Positions 1 to 14,400 of a stretch of 64,000 bases of DNA are shown here, one piece after another. The stretch lies in NCBI GenBank assembly GCA_013397695.1, contig VYZI01000002.1, positions 5,970,863 to 6,034,862 on the forward strand, read 5' to 3'. The notes under the pieces were generated by a model, which made no database searches, was not told the DNA's origin, and saw nothing but the letters and a program-made list of their open reading frames with translations. A program made the translations under genes and the position numbers. The DNA comes from Centropus unirufus. Lineage: Eukaryota > Chordata > Aves > Cuculiformes > Centropidae. Positions within the stretch are counted from its first letter, which is position 1; every line of letters starts with the position of its first letter.

Positions 1-3000
1 ACTGAGGTATGGGTTTAACTTTATGTATACGCATAAATTACATTCACTTTGGCAGATCTTAACACTTGTCCCATACAACAATCCTTTTCTCAAAAAGAAC
101 CTTAGAGGCTGGCTACTGGCCTCATTATCCTTATAAGCTTTCACCAATGTATTATCAAATTATAGTTTGTCTACATTCTGTGGATCTGTCTTTGAACCAG
201 TGGATGTGAGTATAACATAGAGCCTAACTATCTTATATCAAGGTTAACAACATAAACAGAAGGGCCGCAAAGTATGTTCTTAAATATTTCCAGCATCCAT
301 TAATCCAAGGTCTCGCTTCAGAAACAGTAAGTTACCTGTCGTATCACACACCCCAACATATTGAGTACTGTTTGAGAACTGAATAAATATTTCTTTAACC
401 TGTTCAGTCAAATTGTCTTATTAAATTTATATAATACCTTCATTAAGATGCAGCAATCCTTTTCATATCATAATATATGATGAAGACAATAAGAAGTTCC
501 TAATAAAATACACTATGAAGGGTAATATAACTAATAGGTTCTGTTTTGCAGGGTTAGAAGGCTGACTAATTATTGGTATTGTTCTTTAGAACCTCCTGAT
601 GAGATTAATAATAAAAAACCACATGGGGTTTCATCATCTATTGCTCAATTCAATACCCAGCTGGCAATTTACCTTCACCTGAATATCATTTTCGGCAGCT
701 CTTTAGACAACCAAACATTACAACTAAGACATCTAGCATCCATTGCAAGCAGTGTTGTGTGTCCTTTGTGAGAGGCAGGAAAGAGACTAGTTAAAACTGC
801 AGAAAAGTTAGTGCAGAGCAAGGAGATATATATCTTGCATCTAAGACGTGGCATCCAAGCATGTGAAAAACAGTATAAAAAAAAACAAACAAAAAAACCC
901 CACAACCTCCCCCCCCCCAAAGCAGTTCTTATGTGTTGAAAGAGCAGAGGTACAGTCAAAGACAGAATGATACATGACCTTTTTCTGAGATCTCTACCAT
1001 TATATCATAGTTGTTTACAGAGCCCTAGAAAAGGATAATACATATAATAAGAAGCATAAACTAAATAGAAAAGAACTTGCAGCAAGTGATACCTAAAAGC
1101 AATGCAAAAGAAAAGGTTCTAATTAAGTTTAATGGTGATTGCAATTGTGTTTGCACTCTCTGAAGAAAATATTATCTTCTTCAACTTGTTCCACTCCACC
1201 ACAGGGGCGTTCAGTGCTCTTACCAAAAATACTAAAAGGCACAAAATACCGAAAGGGTGGCTAAAATGTTGATCAAGGATAGCAAGGTTTGGGAAATGGG
1301 TTTAGACCAAGAAGAGAATTAATATGCCTGCTGCACTCCAGGTCGAGCCAAAGGTGACCTCAGAAGGATGGGCTTATCCACCTCTATCTTACACTTTTCC
1401 AATTTCATTATTATGCTGCAAATTTTAATATGCACAGTTGCACATTATCTTAAAGAGTCGGAAACGGGTTGTACTGACAATAACTTGATAAAATGCAGTT
1501 GGCAATACTGCATATGGTATTTTCTGGGGATGTTGCCTGAGCTGATCAGAGAAAAGGCACTGAAGCTCCACCATGAGATATTTTATGTTTTCATAACTAT
1601 CAGCACTGTCACTAAAAGCTGATCTGCAAGCATCTCCTGTGTCCAATTATCACGACCCATTTTGGTAGATGACAAGCTAACAGGACAAATCTGTCTTCCA
1701 GACTCCTTCTGGGTATTTAAACATAGCACATTTCCCTGTTATAAACTAAATCTGTGGGCACGAGCACTATAAATGCAGTTTACTGAACTTATGGCAAGGC
1801 TGCTTTTCTTCTTTTGCAGAAAGCAGAAGCCTTTTTATGGTTTGAATATAGTTTTTCTCAGTTGTTTTTGTTGTTTTGGTTTTTTTTTATTTGCTTTTGG
1901 GTGTGTTTTTTTTTTGTTGCCATTGCTTTTTTAATATAGAGATTATTTGATCCTTCCCATACCACATGGGGTCACAGAATGAAAGCAGGACTTCAGAGGA
2001 ATCATGTGAATACACTTTCAAATTTCATTTGCGGCAATAAATGGGATTCTACCCAAATACCATTAATTTCCCCTGCAAACCCGTCCAGTGTTATAACTAG
2101 GCCGCTGTATTTAGAGCCCTGATCGTCTCTTCAAATTACCTCATGTGATAAATTCTCATTGCTTTTGCTGGCACAACTTGGGCCCAGCTTCATACCAGTG
2201 TCTTTGGGCAGGCCCGTAAAACATTTCTTAGAGCCCATAGAGGAGAAGCAGCAGATTTCCCAAAGAATCCCAAAACCTGCATGTTTTTCCCCAGGGAATG
2301 CTGTCTCCACTAGACAGAGAGGCTTTTCCTCTACAGAGCCACAACCCTTCCCTCTTCATTGACTCCTATTCTTCCCCAGGAGAGGCAAGAAAGGATAATA
2401 CAAAACTCATTTCCTTAAACACTTCCCTGCTGATAACAAATCTCTGTTTTTAAACACTATGAATGTTACAATTTCATGTGTGACTTTTTTTCCCATGTTT
2501 TTAATGATTTTTAACAGTGATCTGTTATGCATTCATAATTAGAGGTGCCCTTAAAGACGGGTGTGAAATTCAATTGTTCAATTCGTCTTACTCCAGCTCC
2601 TGGAAAACACTCCATGAGGTGGCTGGCAGGAGCTGCAAGGCAGGTCCCAGGAGCCCTCTGTGGCCATGCTGCGGGAAAGATAGGGCAAAGAGGGAATTTC
2701 TATACAAGCCTCACTCTTTTCAACGTGTTGATTACATCCTCCTGTACCATCCTCCTACATTTCAGCTATCAGCACATAGAGGACAAGCTGCATCCTAGAA
2801 AGAATCCCTATTTGACTTGCTACCAGCCACAAGAAGCTCCTCAAGCAAACCTTCCCTGCAAGCACCAAAGGCAGACATCTCCTCTACCTCCTCAGGCTCC
2901 TTGAAACCACCAAGGAAGGGACCAATTCACAGAGTTTGGTTACATCAAAAGGTTTGCTCTCTAAGTGCAGTTGAGACTCCAGTCAACAGCACAGCTCTAG

Positions 3001-6000
3001 GCAGGAATCCAACACGGAAGAGCTGCAAATTAAGATATTGAACTCACTCAGGAGGCCACAGAATATCCCCAAAAGGGCATAAAAGTAGCTAGAAGCCGTT
3101 AGTCCCCACAACCTCTGGGATGTCAAGTTCTGTGCCGTTCCTCTGCAGCTATACAAGCAGATTGCAATGTTTCTGTGTCTCAAAGTACATTTCCAACTGT
3201 TTTCAACTTGAAAATATTTTCCAAAACCTCTGCCCTTGTCAGGAGCAAGCGTTTTGGTTCCTGTCAGGATTGGGGCTCAGGGCTCAACTCCTCTCACGTT
3301 CTGGTGCTTCCTCTGCGAAACAAGGAGTTACTGCTTCTTCCCAGCCCTGTTAACCTTGTTTATTTAGATAGAAAACTTGTTGGGAGAAGAACTGTCTCTC
3401 ACCATATGTATGTAGAGTACTCTAAACAATCAGGCCTTTGCCTCTCCAGGCACTATCAACATTTAAGTAAGAAAGCCAAGTGATGATAATTCTTAGAGAA
3501 AAATGCAGGAAAAATAACCTAAAACTTACCAGAATTGACATAAAACTCTCCAGCAGATGGGGGCCTAGCACTCCCTGAGGGCCCTGCTTATGTGAAGACC
3601 AGTTACTTGTAAACATTTATAAATTCGGGCAAATATGTACAGACTTCCACAGAAGTAATTGCATTCCTCTCCTCTTGCATCAGAGGCAGCTGGTGCCATC
3701 TGAAACATACTCCATCCCTACACTGTATCTACACATACATATCCATATGTAAAATGAGTTCTTATACATCTGCCGAAGCAATGAGGGCAAAGAAAAATCT
3801 CCGTGAAAAGGTGGTTCTGACAATTATTATTTTGGGTGGAAGTATTGGCCTGTGTGCGACACACAAAGCAAGCACTGCAGTTGGCTCACTCAAACCACTT
3901 TAGATCTCTCAGCCAAGGTAAGTTCATTTATTGGTAGAGGCATCTCAGTTTATAGTTTGCCTGACAAAATAATGAAAATCTAGTTCCCAAAATACAAAAG
4001 GACAAGTTACACTGTCCCACTCAAGTGTTTCAGGTCATAAGTAATTTATATTTATAAAATACCAGGCTGCCGAATCTTGTAATAAAGTGACAAAAATCAG
4101 ATTCAAATTACAGAGGCTGCAAAACGTCACGCTGAAAAACAAAAGGATTATAGGAAGAGAATGGTTAAAATTATCTTTATTGATAATGACACTTGCTAAA
4201 AGAAAACAGTTCTTTACAACCAGTATGACAGCTACACTTGCATAAAAAAAGACACCCAACAGGACTACAGTTGCAATACCCAAAAACCAAAGAAATCCAA
4301 CTGGAACAAGACACCCAGTTCCCATGTCCCCTAACCAGATAGAAAGCTGTGACAATGAGGTTTTCATTAGGAAAACAGGCATGGGATAATTATCTGGATA
4401 AATATGGCCTACCTGTAACAGAAAGCTGCAGTCAGAGTATGCTGATGGCATATTTCAAGACAATAAAGATGGTGCACAAGTCGCCTTATGATCTGAGAAC
4501 AAAACCTCTGCCTTTGTGTATTTGAGAATATTAGTGTATAATGACAGCAGATAAACGCAGTCAAGTAGTTTCCTTATGCTATACCTAGTGTGGTCTGTGT
4601 GCAGGCTCTGAATCCCTCTCCTGAGGCCCCCTGAGAAGTCCTCACCAGTTCGCAGGGCTGCAAACCACGAAACTGGGCTGGCAGCCCCTCAGCCAGGGAT
4701 TGAGCATCTCCTGCTGAATCACACTGGAGGCTCAGTCCTTTCCAGCACTGGTTAAAAAAAAAAAAACCAAACCAAAAAAAACCCAACAACTTTCTAGGAC
4801 CTGTTCATCAGCCCTGCTCCTGCGCATTAATTGTGATCTGCAAGGAAGCACCTTCATTAAAGAGGCGTTGAAGAGCAGTGAGGGGAGTCCTACACTCTGG
4901 TGTGCTGAAGTGTGAGGTCTAATGGCTGTTTCCTCTTTTTCCACCAAGACGAAGAGGAAAGTCACTTGGTGCTTCTGAAGTACAGTTTTGCTTAATTACA
5001 CTGCCTGATCACTTTAAAACATGTTTGCACACACACACACACACACACTATAGAAGCTACCTGTATGAGAGCAAGCCAGCTGGTAAGGATGGATGTGCAG
5101 GTGGGTTCAAATCCCAGACAGGAGAAGTTGTTTACATCTGTTTTGAAATGTGGCACCTGAGGCCGTGCTGCATACTTGCCTCATGTCTGGGTCTGACCAG
5201 GAGAGTCCAGCTAGGCTTTGCATGCAACTTGGCTGCACCCCAGGCTGCTCAGAGAGTGGCTCCTCTATCCCAGAGAAAGAACCCTCACAGTCAGGGAGAG
5301 TACCTAGTGCTGTCCCACTTTGGGTCCAGATCAAAGTGAAATGTAGCCAATGCAGCTCTAAATAAATTGTGCGGAAATTTACATGCAACTCTTCGGTATT
5401 ACTTAACCTGCCAAGGTAATGAGCTGCTGGAGTGGGGAGGGAGGAAAGGGAGGCGAAGAGCTGACAACCCCTGGGGAAACGGGCTGTTAGAAAGCAGAAA
5501 AGATGCAGCTGCGAGGCTGGATGGTTTGAGCACCTCCAGGGCTGAAAGAATGCAGCACATGAAAAGTGCAGTGGGATCTGGAAGAAGAGGCCTGAGAGGG
5601 AATACAGGTAGAAAAGAGGGTATAAGCAGCAAGGGAAGGGCCATGAAGGCAAGGCTAGGCAGAGCAGGGAAGATTGCCAGGAATCCTGTGGATTACTTAT
5701 AAGTAGTCTGGATTTGTACAGGCAGGCAGTGATGGCTATTGGAAAGTTTGTACTCTGGTTATATACAGTAACTGGAACCCTCGAATGGAACCATATCTTA
5801 AATAATTTGTTTTCTGTGTTATTATTCTCTCTTGCATGCTATTATTTGAGTTTGCTTTCTGGACTACAAATACATTCTGCTAGGGTCCAGAGAACCACCC
5901 TCTCCCTCTTCTCCTTTCCTTTGCTTACTATTTCAAGTCAAGAGAGTTATAACTGACTTTAGAAAATGAGGAAGTTATGTAGGATTCAATCTCATGTTAT

Positions 6001-7860
6001 ATTTACATTTTAAGGAGTTTTTAAGAGAGGTATAAAAGTATTGTTCGTCTCAGCTTGTTCAATTTAGGAGGGTTCAGTATAACATTGCAACTGACAGGTC
6101 TGCTCTGAGAAAACGCTAGAGGGCTTGGATGCCATTGCATACTTCGGCAGAACAGTAAATACAAAGAGCCCTACTATGGGAATATGAATATTCACTAGCA
6201 ACAGAGGGAGGTGAATTGTTATGCAAGTGGCAATATCTATTGCATACACTAAAATTCCTCCTGCTTCACTCTAACGCACAATATTCCTCTGCCTTTAGAT
6301 TAATGTATCTGAATATACTTTGTGTTTTCAGCATTTTTATAGTCTGATATGAACTCATTTCATTTTTAAAAAAGCCCAAATACCACATTATTTGTAGTAT
6401 AGTATATTAATCAGCTTGTTATAAACAGCTAAGAGAAGACAGTTTCCTACAAGCTTAGGTATCTTTCTCTGCAGAAAGTAATAGATGAGTTAAATACAAA
6501 TAGGAAAGCCTAGTGAGGTGTAGTCTCATATTTTAACAAAAGTGATATAATTTTAAATTGACTAAATACTACCGGAAAACTGAATGTTTGAAAGATTCAA
6601 TCATAATATTCATTAAAGTATCTTATAGTATTACAGGTCAGAAAATGGGCGTAGAAATCCTCTGAAAATGTGTAAAGGAAATCCATATCCCTCTCCAGCT
6701 TTGCTACTCAGCATGGCTATTACCAAACCTCCAGGAAGAATTTCAATAAAATAGCAACAAAACTCTTCACTAGTAGATCTGCTGGAAAAGTGTCCATAAA
6801 ATGACACTATCTCATAGCTGGGGCATTGTAGGAAAGCTGAGTTTGAATTCAGCCAACAATCACTGGATGGACTTCACAAACAAACAAACTACTGAGAATG
6901 GCCTAATGGAAGAGAATAACCTGGCCAAAGGACGTAATACACACAAAAAACCCCTCAATCCAACCCATTACTAAAATGCATTATATTATTAACTCTTACT
7001 GCATAGTATGACAAGGCAAATTAGGAATAATGTAACTAAAGCATTTAGACATTTCTCCTGCTTGCAAATGTCTGCAAATAGGCTCCTATTATTATTACTA
7101 TTACTCTTCAGAGTTGCTCAATGAACAGTGTATCGAACACACCTCAGCACATAATGCTTGCAACTGTACACAGAGCATATTCCTTAGATAATTCCTTAGG
7201 TGCAGTTCGGCATTTGCACTGTGGAACCAGGGGCCTAAAGCATAGGATAGAGTTTATGTTCCCTGACTGGCTAATAGATGCTCGCAAACAATTTCCATCT
7301 ACAACATGCTGCAAAATTAATTGTGTTTAATTTAAACTCACCTCTGTCTTGAACAATAGCTTTTTACAAACCTCCACTTCAACAATTCCTCAGCAGTAGA
7401 ATTTTTTTATTGAAAATAATCACAATATCTATCTTTGGAAAAAAAAAGCCTACAGGCACATTGTGGTGGACTTCAGTCTCTGTACATTTAAGTTAGCAAT
7501 AGAAATAAGCCTCAAGAAGAGGCTTCAAGTGTCTTTTGTTGCATTAGGAGACGGCAAGGAAAAACACTTGCATGAAGGCATTGAGCCCCAAAAGCCACTT
7601 ATGTGCCGTGTTCTGCACACAGTAGCAAAGCATTCAGAAGTGAGGCAGATAATATTCTACAGAGATGCATTAGACTACTTCTCAATTTAAATTTCTCAAG
7701 ACCTCCGTTACAGCAATAAAGCTCACCCGAGTAATTTTACCCTTCTGAATAGGCTGAACATTAAGTAAATCAGAATCAAACCACTGTGTGAAGCTTAGAA
7801 AATAAAAAAAGTAATAATAGATAAAGTTGCAGTACAGGAGAAAGTTCCAATAACAAACAT
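1..7860. other. Intronic non-coding stretch
   Basis: Mostly unique AT-rich DNA. It holds homopolymer runs (a C run near 909-918, T/G-rich low complexity 1850-1930, an A run near 4755), a CA microsatellite at 5028, and a locally GC-richer segment about 4860-5700. The latter has open frames on both strands (for example 5107-5652 on minus, 181 codons) without recognisable domains. I see no exon, RNA gene or clear transposon here. Confidence 0.6.
5028..5048. repeat. (CA)n microsatellite
   Basis: Ten and a half uninterrupted CA units between GTTTG and TATAGAAG. Dinucleotide repeats of this length are often polymorphic in birds. Confidence 0.95.
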
Positions 7861-8010
7861 AACTTTTCTGTTATTCCTCTTGAAACTTTGACTCAACTAT
7901 AGGAAAAATTAACACCCGTGGTTTAATTAATTACTGCATTTTTCACCTGTTGCTTCATTATGATTAGTACAGTAGCCATTGTAATGCAATACTCATTTGA
8001 AGGGGTCTGC
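7861..8010. promoter_or_regulatory. Candidate intronic enhancer: homeodomain/E-box cluster
   Basis: Dense motif cluster: TTTAATTAATTA (7922-7933), a CACCTG E-box (7944-7949), TGATTAG (about 7961-7967), GTAATGCAAT, a POU-like site (7981-7990), and CATTTG (7994-7999). TAATTA is the core bound by LIM-homeodomain factors and E-boxes by bHLH partners, the classes bridged by LDB cofactors. Motif presence is read directly; enhancer status is inference without conservation data. Confidence 0.3.
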
Positions 8011-11000
8011 AGACCATGCCTGACACTGTGATATATAAATACAGCGTACTGAAATCTGCTCAGTTGTTCTCATACTGATTGTATTCAGCTATCTGTAATA
8101 TCAGATCTCTATCTTCCTTAAAAGTCCCAGTCCACTAACAGTAAGCTATTAGTGTTCCGAAGAAAAATAAAAGTGTTGATTTTAGACCTACATTCTGAAT
8201 TTTAGAAAGACATTGATGGGATTATATCACAGCCACGCCACCATGATTAACAGTAGATGTCATTGCCCATGGATAACCTGGGGAGGCGAGAGGAGTCTTT
8301 ACTTGCCAGTCTTATTTGGCCCTGTGGAGACCTTTTTCATACGCCACAATCCCTGGCACCAACCATTCTGGGTCATGGCTACACCTATGATATGGATATG
8401 GATGTGTTTTAACAGAGTGAAGTGTTTCTCTCTGCAGATAAATTAACATTTATTAGATATTTTTCAGCCAAAAGAAGCCTTCACGGACATAAGAATCATG
8501 ACAGTACACAAATTTTAGAAAAATAAGTATCTCGATGCTAATTTTACAATATGATATTTAGTAGCTTCCATACAGGAAGGGCGCAGCAGCACAGCCAGAT
8601 AAGGAACAGAGCTGTGTGATGTTACTCCTTTTTTTTTTTCTTTTTCCAAAGCTCATTTTTTCAATATTCTAACTCTCTCATAATTTCCATAAAAAGTCTA
8701 TAGTGAGCAAAGGAAATGAGAAGCAAATTTAGATACTATGTAAGTATACAATAATGGCTCTTCACTATGCCTTTACTTTTAGAGAGACAGTCAAGCCCTT
8801 TGCATAGCAGGGAGCCGTTCTTCCTCTCTTTCCTTCTGGGCTTTTTTTCGCTCTGCACACACCTGTATCTGTCCCAGTATACAGTAAAAAAAACAGCTTG
8901 GAGGGAAAGATCTTGCTCCCAGGGTGCTATGACGACATTTCATTGCTTGAAAGGCTTGTGTACTCTGGTCAGCAATTATCTTCCCAGCCTGGAAACAAAA
9001 TAAGTTTTGTATTTGGCAGGATCAGGCTGTGATATTTCAAAGGAAATTACTTGGTAAATGTTGCGAACATTTTCCCAGCTTTGTGGCTACAATATGTTTT
9101 TCTTTCCCAATCTAAATAATGTATGCATCCTAATGATACAAAAAAAAGCTCAGGCTGACAAAGTTGCACAAAACAAATTCTGCTCACTGTTTAAGTCAGG
9201 AGTCAATTATACTCTGACACATTGTCTCCGTTCTAGGCTTTATGCTATAAATTACATCAGAATGTGAAACATGAAGTGCACTTCTAGACATGAAAATCAT
9301 TATAATCTGGGAAACAGAGGTTCTATCCTGCAAGGTAACATGACCACAATCTGCTCAACAACTTTGATGCCAAAAGGAAAACCCAGGCAATAGAACTCTG
9401 AAGTTTTGTTCTTGAAATACCCCTGAATTCCTCATCTACCTTTTGTAAGATTTATCTCACCCAGCCTCCTTCGGTGGAGCCATCTACCCAAGTTGCTTCT
9501 CTATATTCCTTTTATGCTGGTGGAGAGAAAGACATGCTCAGAGGCTGCAATTCATCTTATCTATTTTAAATGGCCATATTGGAAGGACATATTTTTTTCC
9601 TATGTGAACATTTTTCTCTCCAGTGATTATAAATGGGAGTTTAGAAACTTATTTCAGGGGTAGCCATCCACATTTGTGTGGGTGAATCAGAACTGTGTGC
9701 TGGAAGCAGGGCTGGATCCCAGATTTTCCTCCTTCCAGATTAATGCCTCATTCCCTAACCTGTCATCTTGACTCCCTTCTCCAGCCCCATCCTGCCTGGC
9801 AAGCATGGTTACGGTGTTCGGTCCCTATTTGCCCACTGTAAGCAAGAGAACTGAGGAACCCCTTCATCTCCAACATCGTATCTGAAAACAAGCAAGTAAA
9901 CTGGGCCTGGAAAGGGATACATGACTACTCCAAGAAGCAGGCAAGCCGATAGTCCCAAGCTGAAGTCCTTCCCTATAGATCAAAGCAAAGGCAGCATTTA
10001 CAGCTCCTGGTTCTTCTCCCACATTACCTGGTGGCTGGGCTGGAAAGTTCCTTGGACAGTGTTCCAGGTGCTGTAAATGCCATTCTGAGAGTGTGGTTGA
10101 GCACTAGTGTTGAGCCTGTCCAGCAGCTTCTCGTGTCAAAATGAGCAGCCTCTTTCCTTCCTACCTTGTCCTCTCCTGGCTCTACAGGTCCTCCACCTCC
10201 TACATTTGAATTCCTCTGACTACTCTGTGGGCCGGGTCAAGTCATACACCTGGAAAAACACCAGGGAAATTTGTCTGTTGGATTGTCTGGGGTAGCTTTC
10301 TGTTACTTAGGAAGCCAAATCAATTCCTGGAAGGGTTCAATACTTGTCTCTGCAACTACAAGAGAGGGCATGGCTGCAGGGAGACCAACTTGACCAGAAC
10401 AGATATCTTAAGTGACCATTGACCAAATAGCTTGGCCAGCAGCAGACCAGAGTTAGCACCATTATTCAGCCTTCCCTCATTTCTTTACATTCCCCCAGTC
10501 CTCACTCAGTCCTCTCTCTCCCAGCTCAGCACCACAGGGACACCTCCCAATCATTACAGCCAGGCTGAACTGTTGGTCCGGCCACTTTCTAGCCAGTGAG
10601 AAACAAAACCCATCCTTTTCATGAGTGGCGATGTTTTTGCAGAGAGGGGTTAGAGCAGAGTCAAATGGGCATAATGTCCGGCTGGGGTTAAAGAGCGATC
10701 CATTTGCTCTGGGTCTGCAGCTGCAGTCCCAAGGAGGACGGGAAAAAAGAGCATCACTGTGCCTCCCTCACAGCTGTCTCCTGCAGGGAATGAGTAGTGA
10801 TGGAGACGCTCAGCACTATGTAGGATTGAGCTCAAAATAGCATTACCTAGCCTGACCAATTTTGGCATATTTTTCCATCTCTACCACTAGAAAACACACG
10901 ATACTCTTCAACGATTAAACACAGTATGGGAAATGACATACTTCTTGGCAGAGCAAGTACCCTGGAAAGTTACACTGAATTTTATTTCACAGAAACATGC

Positions 11001-11346
11001 CATCCATACACTTGTTAAAATTCATCGGAACTATAACTAGCTGTTGAATTAGCATTTAGGAGCAGACTTAAATTTTCAGGAAAGCATCCCTAAACAGAGG
11101 AGAATGTGTTGTTTCAAATGTTAAAAAATATAGCTGGATTAAAAAAAAAACCTGTGCTGATAAATATAAATCTCTCTTATGCCATAATTCTGAAACGGGC
11201 AGAATTACGCATCTTTGAATGAAATATAGTCACCTCAGCTTTCTTGGGTGATTTATTTTTGATTATTACAGACTACTTACAGTCTGCTCAACGGTTATTT
11301 TTTTATCTAGCAGAAAAACATATTGTGAGCTATATTGATGAAAGGG

Positions 11347-11402
11347 TGTATACATATGCATATATACATATATATACACATACATGCATATGCATATATA
11401 TT
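11347..11402. repeat. TA/CA-rich alternating simple repeat
   Basis: An interrupted TATACA/TATGCA tract of about 55 bases, almost entirely alternating purine-pyrimidine, with ATATGCATAT repeated near both ends (about 11353 and 11387). It is a degenerate microsatellite likely to vary in length. Confidence 0.8.
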
Positions 11403-14400
11403 GCTCAATCAAAAACTGAAAAATTAACTCTTTGAACTCCTAAATATTTTTAGTTGTACTAACTGCAAAAGCTTCAATTTTCTGCAGGACAATTAAACAC
11501 ATAATACACAAACTCATATCATATAAACAATTATTAGAAAGCATAACAGTTTTGAAAGTTTACTCAAATAAGGAGACTGGTTTGGATTTAAATGAAAACA
11601 ATCATGGTAAATTTTATTCTCCATTTTAAAATATTTTTAAGACTACATTGTTAGCTACAGTTGCTGATGTAACACTCAGTACCTCAAGTTTCTCACCTTC
11701 CACTTAAGACAAATAGTTTCCAACTGGGAATCCTTCTGTGGAATATTAACTTTTGTTTCTGAAATGGTGTGGTAAAAGCAGATTTGAGCTGATGTGTGTC
11801 TTCATGGAGGCCCTGGGAAATTCCTGGGGAATCTACATATTTTGGCAAGTCTCTGGCTGCCACATGAGAAGCTGGACAGATCTACAATGTAAAATTTTGC
11901 ACATTTTCTCTGGCAGTTAACACAGGATTTAAACATTCTCTATGACCACAGAATCCAGGAAAAGAAAAACAAAAATAAGTTAATAGAAAATCCTTAAGAA
12001 GGAGGAACAGATCAACCAAAAAAATAAATCTTTCCATCTGCAACAACAAAAAAAAAAAACCATCATCAAATTAGCCTTCTCTTTTTCCCAGTTGCATTAC
12101 TGAGATCTTTCCCTGATCTGGAAAGTTACACAAATACTTCTTATGACATAAGGAAAGAAAGGCAGAGTGGGCAAAGAAGAAAGCCACCATCTTCCATGAC
12201 AGCAGTGGCTTACACCTGCTAACAGTGTTTCTGGAGAACTGCAGCTTCTCCCTGCTCTTCGAGATTAGCAGGCACTAATTTTGTACATTATGAGTCACAG
12301 AGATGAAAAGTGTGGGCACTGCTCTGTAGCAAAGAGCATGCAGCAGAGCCAACATTTCATTCTAAGTAAAGTCAGCCTATCTCCAAAGAATTAAACATAA
12401 ATGAGGTGAGGGGGGGAAGGGGGAAGAGTATCCCAAGTTCAGAATCTGGAAAGGCACAGGCTGCTCCTACAGAGGGAAGGGAAGGTGAAAACTGGCTCAC
12501 AAACAGTTGGAAGCTTAAAGATTTAGATTTCTGTGTGGCTAAATGTAGGAGCAAACTACTGTAGTTTCTTGGCTTGCCATAGAAAAGCAATGAGTTGACG
12601 GATGCAAAATCATAACTGAAATGACAAAAAAGAGAGATAAAGCGGTAACAACAAAAAAAAAAACCAAACCCAACAATCTAAAGGAAGCCATTGGGGAAAC
12701 AGTCAAGACAAGGGAAATAAGGAGAGGAGCTGACTTGGGGGTGAGGCTAGAAATGAGTTAGAGGATGCTAATATAATAGTAGCAATTGCTCTCCTAGATC
12801 CTTTCACAGAAATCATTTGCCAAAACAAACAACTTGAGTTCATTTCTGGGGAAGACAAACAAATAAAAAACCACAAAAAACACAGAAATGTGGATACCAT
12901 TTCTCTCTCTCCTGCTTTGAAACAAAAATGAAATAACCACAAGAGGAGGCCACATCCGTCAAGAAGGACATGGAGGTAAGGAGGAAGAACACCATCCCTA
13001 GGTCAATGAGAGTAACCTGCCCAAATCAAATGAAAGGAGCTCCTTGCTAGAAACACAAAGTGGTGAGCTCAAACATTTGTGGAAAGAAACCAGGCAATAT
13101 AATCCAGGAGACCCCTATCACAAAGATGCAAGCTATTTTTGCAGAACCTTACTTACAGCTTTAAAAATTCCTTCTGCTTCAAATTAGCTCAGGGCCTTGC
13201 CTTGCAGGATAAAATTTAGCAGCATATGCTTATTTGCAGTGATTCTCTAGCCCCTTAATTTTGCCTCATTCCAGTTAAAATTTCAGTTACTGATTATTCC
13301 TTTTCATTTCCTCAAGCAATTCTAGACTAAGCATTGTGCAAACCTGAAAAATTCCATATACACTAAGAAACAGCAGAGACTATGAAGCATACAGTCTTTT
13401 AGCCTCCAGAAAGAAACAGACTCCAGCTGCCCTTTGTCTCAGATTTAGAGCTGAGCTTTGTTCTGGAGCACCATCTGAGGCCGACCCAAAACATGGAAGG
13501 ATATTTGAAAAACTATGTAAGGAAAATAGACTTGAAAGGCAGAAATGGCCTCCTTCAATTCCCTTAGTCCTATGTTCAGGCTGCAGCCAATCCTAGTTGT
13601 GTCACAGCAGGCTGATCCCTGTGATGCCCTGAACAGCCATCCTTAAATGGAATCATGTAATTACCTGAATCACAAGCAACTGCTAAAATGCTACACTATT
13701 TCAGAGAAGTGAACTAAATCCTTGTTTAGCCATCCTGAAGGTAAATAATGAAATAATTCGATCACTTCTTTTTGAGATAACAAAAACTTGAAAATACGGT
13801 ATTTCCTTAGCAGGACAACTTTGTAACACTGATGGATTGATATTTGTTTAACAAAAATAGCCTATGTGTGAAAAATTCCAAGAGACTAACTTCTCACCCC
13901 CCACCTTTGTTATCCATTTCTAGATCTAAAGCCACTGCAAGCACAACATCTTCCAATCCCTGCTATACCTTCCTGACTCCATACAGGATATCCACCCCAA
14001 GGCAGGCTGCTTTCCTAAACAAACTGTTTCCAGACTCTCGGATTTCTTTTATCTGCCTATAAAATGCCTCTCTGCAAACAATGTACTCTCCCAAGGCAAG
14101 GACACCCAAGTACACTACAGCGTCTTTTTTGGTACCACAAAAAGAATGGTGCGGAAAACTACATTTAAGCAAATACCAGATTATCCAAATGAGGCTGAAA
14201 AGGAGACCCTAGAAAGGTAACCATAAACCAAAAATTCAGTTTGTGTTTTGCTCCAATTTACCTATATGAAGAGCCTCCATTCCCTACTGACAGGGAACAA
14301 TGCTCCTACATTTGGCGCTTAAAATTAAGCAGCGTGATCAGCCTTGTGGCCATAAAACCACTACACTGCTATTCCTCCAAACAGTTTAAACTGCTCGTCT

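Noticed and set aside
4035..4451. 138-codon hydrophobic frame, minus strand, looking like membrane segments
   Set aside because: Hydrophobicity follows from T-rich codons in AT-rich DNA; no family resemblance and no exon signals.
5107..5652. Longest open frame in the window (181 codons, minus strand)
   Set aside because: No recognisable domain, other frames are also open in the same GC-richer patch, and there is no splice or promoter context; consistent with chance inside intron 1.
7130..7330. Various 60-80 codon frames across the intron and intergenic DNA
   Set aside because: Numbers and lengths fit random expectation for 64 kb in six frames; none shows a recognisable motif.
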